Shown piece by piece: positions 1 to 8,403 of a stretch of 26,201 nt of DNA (position 1 is the first letter of the stretch; each line of letters opens with the position of its first letter). Made by a program: the position numbers and the translations under genes. Below the pieces are notes generated by a model. The model was not told where the DNA came from and searched no databases. It was given only the letters and a program-made list of their open reading frames with translations. The stretch comes from an uncultured Bacilli bacterium (GTDB taxonomy: Bacteria; Bacillota_I; Bacilli_A; RF39; UBA660), in contig CAKOLT010000013.1 of assembly GCA_934096315.1 (NCBI GenBank), positions 1 to 26,201 of the forward strand, read 5' to 3'.

Positions 1-58
1 GCAAAAAGTAGATGTAATCAACCGTATTTATTGGGAAAAATTGAGTTTTAAATCTTAA
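1..58 (+). other. Possible 3' end of an upstream gene
   Basis: Two plus-strand frames are open from the left edge: one stops at TAA 49-51, the other at TAA 56-58. Either could be the last 16-18 codons of a gene truncated by the window edge, but the stretch is too short to choose or identify. The remaining bases up to the promoter at about 115 show nothing else I can support. Confidence 0.2.
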
Positions 59-114
59 ACTATATTTTTATCCTGTAAATATTGAAAAAAACTATATCTT
101 TTTTTCTGTATTTA

Positions 115-123
115 TGTTATAAT
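115..123 (+). promoter_or_regulatory. Extended -10 promoter of the type IV secretion operon
   Basis: A perfect extended -10 element, TGTTATAAT, lies 49 bases before the GTG start at 172. No good -35 hexamer sits at 16-18 bases upstream, which is acceptable for a TGn-type promoter. An AT-rich stretch precedes it. The same TGnTATAAT pattern occurs in front of virD4, rmuC and rnc in this window. Confidence 0.55.
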
Positions 124-171
124 TGTTTTAAGATGTGATTTTATATTCGTTTATAGATTGAGGTGTTTTAG

Positions 172-1146
172 GTGGATAAATTGGTTAGATATATATTTGT
201 ATTTTTGATTTGTTTTTTAATAAATACTGGTGTTGTACATGGCTATGTAGTATATACTACACTTGATGAATATGATTCTAATTATGAGATGGATTGTGTT
301 AAGGATGGTACTTGTGTTATTGCTTGTAGGTATAAGAATAATTTTTGTGTATGGACTGGCACTACGTATAAAATATTACATAAAGATATTTATATTTATT
401 ATGATTTAAATAAGGAAAAATACTATGCTTTATGGATACAGGATAACTTAGACAAGAATTTTGGAGCTACTTTATACCAATCTAAAGATTTGAAAGATGA
501 TGTTGTTATATCACAAGAAGATAAAGAGAATTTATTTCTTTCTCCTTCTGATAGAAAGTGTCCTGCACTTGGATTTGTTAAGAATAATGAAAAGGGTGTT
601 TGTTTTGGTAGTAAGGAATTTTGTGAAAGCAAAAATAGTATATTTTTCGGAAAAAGATATCGGGCTCAAGATGAAGATAAGAGCAAGATGTGTGGTGATG
701 GTGCAAATACTGGTAATACTGGCAGTGGTGGGACTGGAGATTCTGCAGGTACTGAGAGATTAGAAGATAATGCAGGTGATGTTCCTGTAGATCCTAGTTA
801 CCTTGACATTACTAGTAATAAAAATTTTAAAAATTGTGAAGATGTTTTAGGTGGAAATGTATTAAGACTAGTAAATAAATTTTTTAAGTATATATATATA
901 TTAGTACCTATTTTAGTTTTAGTGCTTGGACTTGCTGATTTTGGTAAGGCTGTTCTTGCTAGTAAACCAGATGATATGAATAAAGCAAAGGGAAGATTTA
1001 TTAAAAGGGTAATTATGGGAATTGCTGTGTTTTTAGTGCCAACAATAATAAATATTACATTTTATATTGCTGATTTTGCAAAGAACCCAGATAATCCGAA
1101 TAACTTTTTTAACTATATAAAAGGGGATATATGTGTGAACGATTAA
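172..1146 (+). CDS. Exported Cys-rich protein with VirB2/TrbC-like C-terminal membrane domain
   Basis: First gene of the secretion operon, 324 aa, GTG start behind a GAGGTG ribosome site at about 159-164. Residues 1-25 form a signal peptide or first helix. Residues 26-175 are a predicted extracellular domain with eight cysteines (42, 48, 52, 59, 130, 144, 151, 174), followed by a Gly/Thr/Ser/Asp-rich linker (176-205). Residues 240-260 and 278-300 are two hydrophobic helices with a short basic loop (KAKGRFIKRV), the arrangement of VirB2/TrbC pilin-type subunits. The role is inferred: a surface or pilin-like component of the transporter. The Cys-rich ectodomain is not recognised. Overlapping short frames are shadows. 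The membrane-pair assignment is fairly secure; the name VirB2 is tentative because pilins are usually about 100 aa. Confidence 0.7.
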   Translation: MDKLVRYIFVFLICFLINTGVVHGYVVYTTLDEYDSNYEMDCVKDGTCVIACRYKNNFCVWTGTTYKILHKDIYIYYDLNKEKYYALWIQDNLDKNFGATLYQSKDLKDDVVISQEDKENLFLSPSDRKCPALGFVKNNEKGVCFGSKEFCESKNSIFFGKRYRAQDEDKSKMCGDGANTGNTGSGGTGDSAGTERLEDNAGDVPVDPSYLDITSNKNFKNCEDVLGGNVLRLVNKFFKYIYILVPILVLVLGLADFGKAVLASKPDDMNKAKGRFIKRVIMGIAVFLVPTIINITFYIADFAKNPDNPNNFFNYIKGDICVND

Positions 1147-1161
1147 GGAGGTGAATTGAAA

Positions 1162-3252
1162 ATGTTGACAATGTTTAGTGTATCAGAAGGTGTTGCGGAT
1201 CTTTTTGTTGGACTTGCTTCAGCTGTTTATTCTGTGCTTGAGAAATTGTCTCAATTGTTTTTTGATGTTAGTGTTGTGCAACTACTTGATGATGCGTCTA
1301 TTTCTGCTATATATCAAAGAGTTGGTTTGATACTTGGATTGTTTATGTTATTTAAGCTAACTTTTAGTTTTATTCAGATGATAGTTGATCCTGAACAAGT
1401 TACTGATAAGGAAAAAGGAATCGGAAATATAATAAAAAAAATATTGGTAGTAATTTTGTTATTGGGTATGACTCCAATTATATTTAAAACTGGATTTGCA
1501 ATTCAGGAGGCTATTATTGAAGATAATACCATTGGTAGAATTATACTTGGTGATGAGGCTGGTAACACCTCAGAACTTGGAAAAACTTTTACAGTTAATT
1601 TGTATACTTCTTTTGCGGATGAGGATAAAAGGGAAGAATTTACAAATGGTTTATTAACAAATAATGATAATTTAAAATTGGATTATTCTGATATGGATGA
1701 TTATCTTAAGAAAAGTCCTGGTACTGGTGTAGGTAATGCTTTTTTCTGTTTATTAGTAGGATGTGTTGCTTTTTGGATGTTCTTAATGTATACAATTAGT
1801 ACTGGTTTAAGGGTTGTACAACTTATGTTTTTAGAACTGATTTCACCGGTTCCTATTATTTCTTATTTATCTTCTAAAAAAGAGACTGGACTTCAAACTT
1901 GGATAAAACAGTGTATTACAACTTATTTAGATTTATTTATAAGAATGGCTATATTGTATTTTTCAGTTCTACTTCTTCATATAATAGTGTCTAATAATAC
2001 TTCTGCGATGATTTCATCTTCAGTTGGAGATTCTTCTAATACTTTGATAAAAATTATATTAGTGCTTGGAGTATTATTGTTTATGAAAAAGGCTCCACAG
2101 TTAATTGAAGAATTATTCCCTGGTCTTAAGACTAAGGCTTCAGGAGATTTTGGTTTAGGATTAAAGAGTAGAACTGATATGCCTGGTCTTGCTAGAAGAG
2201 CTATTGGTGGTCTTCTTGGTGCACCAATTGGTGGTGTAGGTAATGCTGCTGCTAGATCAGTTGCTCAAATGTTAAATAATAGGAAAAATAAAAGGCCTCT
2301 TACAGATGGGTTAGGAAAAGCTTTTGGGACTGGACTTGCTGCTGGTGCTGGAAGAGGTTTTGTTGGTGGAGTTGCTGCTAAAAGTGGATTTATGGGTGGC
2401 TTTAATAAGGATGCTAGAGCTAAGATGCATGGAGGAAATGCTAGATTTTTGAATAATGAAGAAAATAATTATACAAATGCAGAAAGAATGCAGGATTATC
2501 TTGCTCAGAAACTAGGTTTTCCAAGTTATGTTCAAAAACTTAAGAATGATAAAGTTGGATATGAGGCTGCTAAATCCGGTGTAAAAATTCTTGAAGATTA
2601 TCATGAACTTTGTATAAAAGAGGCTAACGATAAAAGAAAAAATGGTGAGTTCATGAAACATGAATATGATACTCCAGAAGGAGAAAGGATAAGAATTGCA
2701 GCATCTAGAGCTACAGAGTTAGAAAATAAAGCTGCAAGTTATACTGATCAAAACTCGGCTGTTTATAAAGATTATCAATCAAAAATATCAAGTATACAGA
2801 ATGATAGTAATTTAACTGATAGTCAAAAAGAAGAGCAGATAAGAGTGGCATCTGAAAGGTTCACTAGAGAACAAATGCAAGCAAGTTATGAGGCTGATGA
2901 GGCAAATAAAGCGTACCAAAGAGAATATATATCATTTTCGACTGGAGATAATGCTGGAGCTGCAACAAATCATAGACTTAAGAGTGAAAAGGAATTAACA
3001 CAACAAAAAATTAGGAATCATAACGATGCCTATAGGGATGTGCCTAATGCACAAATAGAATTTCAATTAACTAATGATTTTAAAGATTTAGATGATTGGA
3101 AAAAGGGTAAGGGTGAATATGCTGATGATGGTCCTAAAAGAGGAGGTCGTCAGATTGTACAAGATGCGGAAGCTCATTTACAAAAATTAGATTTTGAGAT
3201 TAAAGAACGTGAAGAAAAGATGAATGGTAATAAAGCCGGTGGTTCTAAATAA
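1162..3252 (+). CDS. TrbL/VirB6-like polytopic channel protein
   Basis: 696 aa. I place the start at ATG 1162, eight bases after a strong AAGGAGGTG site (1145-1153); a TTG at 1156 is too close to that site. The N-terminal ~330 residues contain about six hydrophobic segments, as in the TrbL/VirB6 family that forms the inner-membrane channel of type IV secretion systems. Residues ~335-410 are Gly/Ala-rich with basic residues. The last ~280 residues are soluble, helical and rich in Lys, Glu and Gln, probably cytoplasmic. It lies 15 bases after the preceding stop and 25 bases before the VirB3-like gene, in the usual cluster order. Assignment is by topology and context; no catalytic motif is expected. 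Confidence 0.75.
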   Translation: MLTMFSVSEGVADLFVGLASAVYSVLEKLSQLFFDVSVVQLLDDASISAIYQRVGLILGLFMLFKLTFSFIQMIVDPEQVTDKEKGIGNIIKKILVVILLLGMTPIIFKTGFAIQEAIIEDNTIGRIILGDEAGNTSELGKTFTVNLYTSFADEDKREEFTNGLLTNNDNLKLDYSDMDDYLKKSPGTGVGNAFFCLLVGCVAFWMFLMYTISTGLRVVQLMFLELISPVPIISYLSSKKETGLQTWIKQCITTYLDLFIRMAILYFSVLLLHIIVSNNTSAMISSSVGDSSNTLIKIILVLGVLLFMKKAPQLIEELFPGLKTKASGDFGLGLKSRTDMPGLARRAIGGLLGAPIGGVGNAAARSVAQMLNNRKNKRPLTDGLGKAFGTGLAAGAGRGFVGGVAAKSGFMGGFNKDARAKMHGGNARFLNNEENNYTNAERMQDYLAQKLGFPSYVQKLKNDKVGYEAAKSGVKILEDYHELCIKEANDKRKNGEFMKHEYDTPEGERIRIAASRATELENKAASYTDQNSAVYKDYQSKISSIQNDSNLTDSQKEEQIRVASERFTREQMQASYEADEANKAYQREYISFSTGDNAGAATNHRLKSEKELTQQKIRNHNDAYRDVPNAQIEFQLTNDFKDLDDWKKGKGEYADDGPKRGGRQIVQDAEAHLQKLDFEIKEREEKMNGNKAGGSK

Positions 3253-3277
3253 TATGTTTAAAGGAGTGTGATACTTA

Positions 3278-3613
3278 ATGAATAATGGATATTTGATTCC
3301 TGCTAATTCTAAGAGGGGGACGTTAATATTAAATGTTTTTAGACGTTTTGATGCATTAATGTTTGGTTCTGGTATATTATTGTCTTTGCTTCTTCTGATG
3401 TTTGTTAATTCTTCAAGTATTTTAGTAGTAATTTTGGCGTGTTTGCCTGCTGCTATAACAGGATTACTTGTTATACCAATACCGAACTATCATAATGTTT
3501 TAGTGGTTTTACAATGTTTGATAGAGTTTAAACTAGAGAGACAGGAATTTATTTGGAAAGGTTGGTGTTTTTATGAACGAATCGCAAATGAAGATAAAAA
3601 ATCAAAGAAGTAA
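3278..3613 (+). CDS. PrgI/VirB3-like small membrane protein
   Basis: 111 aa, ATG start after AAAGGAG (3259-3265). Two adjacent hydrophobic segments (about 28-46 and 49-70) with short basic flanks and a C-terminal KKSKK tail match the PrgI/TcpE/VirB3-like family, which docks the VirB4 ATPase at the membrane in Gram-positive conjugation systems. It directly precedes the VirB4 genes, the expected neighbour, and its last 41 bases overlap the next gene (3573). That suggests translational coupling and matched synthesis with VirB4. Family assignment rests on size, topology and position. Confidence 0.75.
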   Translation: MNNGYLIPANSKRGTLILNVFRRFDALMFGSGILLSLLLLMFVNSSSILVVILACLPAAITGLLVIPIPNYHNVLVVLQCLIEFKLERQEFIWKGWCFYERIANEDKKSKK

Positions 3614-4148
3614 TGTTGGTTCTAAGTATACAGAAGATTGGGTACCTATTAAATCAATTGCAAATGGTATGATTGTTTTAGATAATAATCAAAAGGTTAC
3701 TGGAGTTAAGATAAGACCTAGAAATATATTTATTTTAGATCAAGGTACACAGGATTCTACGATTATTGCTTTGAAGAATTTCTATAATATGATTGATTTT
3801 GAGTTTTGGTTGATATCTGCAGATAGACCTGTTGATATTTCTGGTTATCTTGCTAAACTTCAGCTTCTTTATTCACAGACTAATAGTCCTGTTATTAGAA
3901 AGATGATTATGCAGGATATAAATAAAGCTAATGATTTTATGGATAATAATGTAACTGATACTGAATATTATATTTTATTTAAAGATAAGAATCCTGATAT
4001 TATTCAAAAACATTTAAGAACGTTAATTACAGGATTAGCTAATTGTGGGTTGCAAGCTTCGCAAACGTCTAATCAGGATTTGAGGGTTGTACTTGATAAT
4101 TTCTTAAATGGGGGGGTTACTACTAATTTTGGGACGGTGATATCATAA
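3573..4148 (+). CDS. VirB4 N-terminal domain encoded as a separate protein (TrsD-like)
   Basis: 191 aa, ATG inside the 3' end of the VirB3-like gene, preceded by GGAAAGG at 3555-3561. The sequence resembles the N-terminal, non-ATPase part of VirB4/TraE proteins: a beta-rich start (EDWVPIKSI, DNNQKVTGVKIRP), then the helical TIIALKNFYNMIDF region. It lacks Walker motifs. The stop (TAA 4146-4148) shares its last base with the next ATG (TAATG), so the ATPase half is translated by coupling. From memory, staphylococcal trs clusters also split this region into trsD and trsE. It probably forms a complex with the downstream ATPase at the membrane. The split looks genuine, not a sequencing frameshift, because the alternative frames near the junction contain stops. 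Confidence 0.7.
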   Translation: MNESQMKIKNQRSNVGSKYTEDWVPIKSIANGMIVLDNNQKVTGVKIRPRNIFILDQGTQDSTIIALKNFYNMIDFEFWLISADRPVDISGYLAKLQLLYSQTNSPVIRKMIMQDINKANDFMDNNVTDTEYYILFKDKNPDIIQKHLRTLITGLANCGLQASQTSNQDLRVVLDNFLNGGVTTNFGTVIS

Positions 4149-5932
4149 TGTATTTTAAATCACAAATAGCTCCGAAAGGAATTAAGTTTAATAATTCGGA
4201 TTTTATAATTAGTGATAAGTATGCTACTGTTCTTACGGTAGTATCTTACCCTAGAATGATAGGTCCTGGTTATTTATCTAGTTTAACTAATCTTTCTGGT
4301 ATTAAGATGGTTATTAAACATATTCCAGTACCTTTTACAATGCTTGCTAAAATGTTAAATAAAGAAATATCAGATTTAAAAGCAAAGTATCAAGAAGAGA
4401 AAGATAGAACTATTCAGGAAAGAATTAGACAAGATGTTGAGAGCTTGGAGTATTTTATTCAACAGTTTACTACTTCTCAGTCTAAAACTTTTGATTTTCA
4501 AATGCATGTTATGATAACTGCAGATACTAAAGAAGAATTAGAAATGAAGAAAGTTACTTTAAAAAATTATATGGATGCTATGGAGATGAGAGCTATTCCT
4601 TTGATGTTTCAACAGGATAAGGTGTTTAAATCTATGCTTCCTATATTTGATAAACAAGCTATAGAGAGTCGTATTGGTACTCCAATGCCGTCTCCGACGA
4701 TGGCTGCTATGTATCCATTTATTTTTGATAGTATAAAAGATGAAGGATTGTCTACTCTTTTAGGAGTTGACTTTTCTGGAGGGGTTGTCTTATTTAATCA
4801 ATTTTTATATCAAGTTAGAAAAGAAAATAATAGAAATAATGCTAATATGATTATACTTGGTACATCTGGTAGTGGTAAGAGTACTGCTGCTAAGTTAATT
4901 CTTAGGAGTCATATTAGGAATGGTTATCAGATTGTGGCAGTAGATCCAGAGGGTGAAATATCTGAGATGACTACGATGTATGGAGGAGAAGTTATTGATC
5001 TAGGTAAAGGTGGAGAGTTTGGTATGGTAAATCCACTTGAGATTGTTATGGATGCTGATGATGAGGAGATAAAGAATGGTTTAGGATATACAGTTCTTAC
5101 TAAGACATTACAAACACTTAAGGCATTTATGAAATATCATTCTCCAGATATTGAAGAAGATGTTCTTACACTATTTAGTGAGGTTGTCCAGGATACTTAT
5201 GCTAGGTTTGGTATAACATTTAATACTAATTTTTCTGGTTTTACTTCTAAAGATTTTCCTATTTTTCAGGATGTATATGCTACGGTTGTGGGTAGGTTAA
5301 ATTCTATTACGGAGAAAACTCATGAAAGAGATGTTTTGGAGAGACTTGAACTTAAAGTTAGACCACTTGTTAGAGAACTTAAGTATTATTTTAATGGTCA
5401 TACTTCAATTAATAGTGCTAGTGATTTTATTGTATTTAATATTAAAGAATTAATGAATTCTGATACTAATGTTAGAAATGCTTTATTATTTAATGTTCTT
5501 AAGTATGCATGGGGACTTTGTTTAAATCCTAATGTGAATACTGTTTTATCTGTTGATGAAGCTCATGTTTTATTGGGGGCAAAGAATGAACTTGGGGCGG
5601 AATTTCTTGCACAAGTACAAAGAAGAGCTAGAAAATATAATACGGGTACTATAATTATTACACAACAACCTAGTGATTTTGTTGATAGTAATATTATTAT
5701 GCATGGTAAGGCTATTTTTGATAATGCTTCATATTACTTAGTTATGGGGTTAAAGAAGCAGTCTGTTGAAGATTTATCTATGCTTATTGATTTAAATGAT
5801 AATGAAAAAGAGAGTATAAAGAGATATAGTCAGGGGGATGCTTTATTTGTTTGTGGTAGTAGGAGAATGCAAATAAACGTTGTTGTTACTGAAGAGGAGT
5901 TAGATTCATTTGGTAGTGGTGGCGGACTTTAG
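4148..5932 (+). CDS. VirB4-type ATPase of the type IV secretion system
   Basis: 594 aa. Residues 1-220 continue the VirB4 N-terminal region (a helical stretch with an EEKDRTIQERIRQD segment). The ATPase domain follows, with Walker A GTSGSGKST at 238-246 and Walker B with VDEAH at 469-473; QRRARKYNTG and IITQQPSDF are typical VirB4/TrwK-type motifs. VirB4 hexamers power channel assembly and substrate transfer at the cytoplasmic face. Translation starts by TAATG overlap with the VirB4-N gene. Full-length VirB4 proteins are about 800 aa, matching 191 + 594, so the two polypeptides together make one normal-sized VirB4. Ends in a Gly-rich tail. Confidence 0.92.
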   Translation: MYFKSQIAPKGIKFNNSDFIISDKYATVLTVVSYPRMIGPGYLSSLTNLSGIKMVIKHIPVPFTMLAKMLNKEISDLKAKYQEEKDRTIQERIRQDVESLEYFIQQFTTSQSKTFDFQMHVMITADTKEELEMKKVTLKNYMDAMEMRAIPLMFQQDKVFKSMLPIFDKQAIESRIGTPMPSPTMAAMYPFIFDSIKDEGLSTLLGVDFSGGVVLFNQFLYQVRKENNRNNANMIILGTSGSGKSTAAKLILRSHIRNGYQIVAVDPEGEISEMTTMYGGEVIDLGKGGEFGMVNPLEIVMDADDEEIKNGLGYTVLTKTLQTLKAFMKYHSPDIEEDVLTLFSEVVQDTYARFGITFNTNFSGFTSKDFPIFQDVYATVVGRLNSITEKTHERDVLERLELKVRPLVRELKYYFNGHTSINSASDFIVFNIKELMNSDTNVRNALLFNVLKYAWGLCLNPNVNTVLSVDEAHVLLGAKNELGAEFLAQVQRRARKYNTGTIIITQQPSDFVDSNIIMHGKAIFDNASYYLVMGLKKQSVEDLSMLIDLNDNEKESIKRYSQGDALFVCGSRRMQINVVVTEEELDSFGSGGGL

Positions 5933-5956
5933 TTTTAGTTTTTAAGGAGGTGTACT

Positions 5957-7441
5957 ATGGATAATAATAATAATGTAAATGAGAATAATAAAAATAATGA
6001 TCCGTTAAGTACACCTTTTTCTGGTGGTAAGGAACGTTATAATAGTAGGACTACTAATACTGATTTAAAGAAAAATAATAGGCCTTCGGGAAATTCTGTT
6101 AAACCACCTAATAGTGGTAATCTTGGAAGAAGAGGGGTACCTAATTTATTTAATAAAGGGTATCGTGGTAATAATGGGGGAGTTCCTAAGACAAATAATA
6201 ATGTTAATAAGGCTGTTAATTCTTTAAATAGTTTTAGTAATAGAATGGCTGGTATTAATAATGTTTTTCGGAGGATTGGACAGGCTAATGAAGATCCTCA
6301 AGGTGCTTTAGCGGATACAGTTAAAGATGGTGTAAAAATTATTGTTAATAAAGTACCTCTTAAAGTTAAATTAATAGCTGTTGCTTGTATTTGTGGTTTT
6401 TTGTTTTTTTTGATAATTGTTGTTAGTTTGTTTGGGGTTGATTCTGAGGATTTTGAGGTTGATTCTGATTATTCTTATACTGTTGGTAATACGAAATATT
6501 GGTGGCCTGTTGCGGGAAGTTCTGATGTTAGTATTGATACATCGGAGCCAACTGATGTTGTTGTTTGTAAAAATTGTCATTTTATGTTTCGTTGGGGTAG
6601 AAATCATACTGGTGTTGATTTACATGGTGGATCTAATATTATTGCTGCGATGGATGGTGTAGTAGAAGAAACTAATGATGGATGTAATGAGGGGAATAAA
6701 TCTTGTGGAAGAGAATGGGGAAACTTTGTTACAATAAAACATAGTAATGGTACTTACACTGGTTACGCTCATATGGTTAAGGGGTCTATTAAAGTAAAAA
6801 AGGGTGAAGAGGTTAAACAAGGACAAGTCTTAGGCAAAATGGGGAATACGGGTAATTCTACGGGAAGACATTTACATTTTGAGATTCGTATAGGTATAAA
6901 TAAGAGAACGGCGGCTGTTGATCCTTTAACATATATTGATCCTAATAATCCTCGTCCTATTTCTGAAGAAGCAAAGTTAGTCAATTCTAAAAAAATTACT
7001 ATTCCTAAGGATGCTACGAATATTCAAAGAGTATGTCTTGTCTTTAAGGCAGAGGGATATCCTGATGAGGCTATTGCTGGAATAATTGGAAATATGCAAA
7101 GAGAAAGTGGTATAGGGATTGATTCTACGGCAGTCAATCATATTAAATGTGTTGGTATTGTTCAGTGGTGTAAACCTCGTAATACTAATTTAATGAATGC
7201 TTATGGAAGCTCATGGAGTAATTTAGATAATCAAATTGAGTTTGTTTTATACGAACTTCGTAATGATACTTATTTATCCACAAATGTTAATAAGTATTTG
7301 ATGGAAGATCATACTCCTGAAGAGCATGCTGATAAGTTTTGTAATGTATATGAAAGACCAGAGGTTGGTGAATGTGATAATTCATATAGAAGAAATAATG
7401 CCAGAGGTGTATATGATTTTGTACGAAATGGATGCAAGTGA
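5957..7441 (+). CDS. Membrane-anchored cell-wall hydrolase: M23 peptidase plus phage-type lysozyme domain
   Basis: 494 aa, ATG after AAGGAGG (5943-5949). Residues 1-130 are a basic, Asn-rich, low-complexity cytoplasmic region; 139-161 is a transmembrane helix. Residues ~180-335 are an M23/LytM metallopeptidase domain with zinc motif H217xxxD221 and H305xH307 (RHLHFEIR). Residues ~350-490 resemble the phage tail lysozyme fold (Phage_lysozyme2), with candidate catalytic Glu383 in NMQRESG. It would cut both peptide cross-links and glycan strands to open the wall for the channel, the role of VirB1/PrgK/TcpG-type proteins. Several cysteines in the lysozyme part could form disulfides outside the cell. 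It sits between the VirB4 and VirB8-like genes in one transcript. Confidence 0.88.
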   Translation: MDNNNNVNENNKNNDPLSTPFSGGKERYNSRTTNTDLKKNNRPSGNSVKPPNSGNLGRRGVPNLFNKGYRGNNGGVPKTNNNVNKAVNSLNSFSNRMAGINNVFRRIGQANEDPQGALADTVKDGVKIIVNKVPLKVKLIAVACICGFLFFLIIVVSLFGVDSEDFEVDSDYSYTVGNTKYWWPVAGSSDVSIDTSEPTDVVVCKNCHFMFRWGRNHTGVDLHGGSNIIAAMDGVVEETNDGCNEGNKSCGREWGNFVTIKHSNGTYTGYAHMVKGSIKVKKGEEVKQGQVLGKMGNTGNSTGRHLHFEIRIGINKRTAAVDPLTYIDPNNPRPISEEAKLVNSKKITIPKDATNIQRVCLVFKAEGYPDEAIAGIIGNMQRESGIGIDSTAVNHIKCVGIVQWCKPRNTNLMNAYGSSWSNLDNQIEFVLYELRNDTYLSTNVNKYLMEDHTPEEHADKFCNVYERPEVGECDNSYRRNNARGVYDFVRNGCK

Positions 7442-7449
7442 GGTGAATA

Positions 7450-8295
7450 ATGAATAAATATTATTTTAAAACGGGAGTAATAATTTTTGTTATACTACTT
7501 TCTATTTCTGCTCTTGTTGTTTATTTAGCAATTAAGGATAATTATAAACGTGTTGATAATTATGATAATTTAGTTCAGGTTAAGGATTATAATACTTTTT
7601 TTGCTGTTGCTAATAATATAGTTAATTATTTGAATGCTACTAGAGATGTGAAAACAGATCAATTATATATGCTACTTGATAAGAAGTATATAGATAGAAA
7701 TAGAGTTACTAAGAAGAATGTTCATAAAAAGGTTCCTGTTTATGAAGAAGAGACCACTATGAAAGTGGAGAATATGCAGATGTATATACGTGAGGATGGT
7801 AATTGTATATATTATGCTACTGGTGTGTTATATGTGGATGAGTATTTGAATACTAGAATACTTGATGAGAATTATTCAATTATTGTTATAATAGATTATA
7901 ATAATTATACTACTTCTATTTATCCGGTTAGTGATAATCCAATTGATGATATAAATAGTATACTTAGTATTAATATTAAGAAGAATAAGTATAATGGGAT
8001 GAAAACTACTAACTTAATTTCTACGGATAATATATGTTCGTTATATTATACTGATTATATTATGAAGTTATATAATTCTGTGGAAAAGGCATATAATATT
8101 ACAGATACTAGTTTAAGTAGTGAAGAATTTAAGAATTATATAAGTGAGAATATGGAGGAATTTAATTTTGCTATTGTAAGTTGTGAATATGATGATGATT
8201 CCAATACGTATATAATTAATGATAGTAATAATAATTATTTTAAGTTTATGGAGTCTTCGGTAATGAATTATAGAGTTTATTTTGAGATAAGATAA
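7450..8295 (+). CDS. Bitopic membrane protein, candidate VirB8/TcpC-like component
   Basis: 281 aa, ATG after GAGGTG (7440-7445), eight bases after the previous stop. One N-terminal helix (about 8-29) is followed by a long extracytoplasmic region rich in Asn, Tyr and Ile. Residues ~45-165 (a helix, then strands around MQMYIRED and YSIIVIIDYN) look like an NTF2-type fold; a second, similar alpha-beta unit may follow at ~195-281. In Gram-positive type IV systems the VirB8-like scaffold (TcpC, PrgL, TraM) has exactly this bitopic plan and one or two NTF2-like domains. This is inference from topology and position; there is no diagnostic motif. Last gene of the operon, ending one base before a terminator. 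Confidence 0.55.
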   Translation: MNKYYFKTGVIIFVILLSISALVVYLAIKDNYKRVDNYDNLVQVKDYNTFFAVANNIVNYLNATRDVKTDQLYMLLDKKYIDRNRVTKKNVHKKVPVYEEETTMKVENMQMYIREDGNCIYYATGVLYVDEYLNTRILDENYSIIVIIDYNNYTTSIYPVSDNPIDDINSILSINIKKNKYNGMKTTNLISTDNICSLYYTDYIMKLYNSVEKAYNITDTSLSSEEFKNYISENMEEFNFAIVSCEYDDDSNTYIINDSNNNYFKFMESSVMNYRVYFEIR

Positions 8296-8322
8296 GATGA
8301 TCATTTAAATGGTTGTCTTTTT
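8296..8322 (+). terminator. Intrinsic terminator of the secretion operon
   Basis: GATGATCA (8296-8303) pairs with TGGTTGTC (8310-8317), using G-U pairs in RNA, around a TTTAAA loop, followed by TTTTT (8318-8322). It starts directly after the stop at 8293-8295, so virD4 is transcribed separately. Confidence 0.6.
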
Positions 8323-8343
8323 ATGTTAAAGCTATAAAATGTC

Positions 8344-8373
8344 TTTACTTTTTTTTGGTTTTTGTGTTATAAT
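8344..8373 (+). promoter_or_regulatory. Promoter of virD4
   Basis: TTTACT (8344-8349), an 18-base spacer, and the extended -10 TGTTATAAT (8365-8373). It lies 30 bases before the ATG at 8404 and just after the terminator of the preceding operon. Confidence 0.6.
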
Positions 8374-8403
8374 ATTTTTGAAATAAGATTAGAGGTGTGT
8401 TAT

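Noticed and set aside
4110..4116. Run of seven G near the end of the VirB4-N gene, rare in such AT-rich DNA; possible phase-variable switch or frameshift fusing the two VirB4 genes.
   Set aside because: Both alternative frames hit stops before the downstream start (TAA 4124-4126 and TGA 4138-4140), so slippage would change only the last dozen residues and not fuse the genes.
8362..8403. Longer reading frame for virD4 from TTG 8362.
   Set aside because: This region is the promoter (extended -10 at 8365-8373); ATG 8404 has a good ribosome site.
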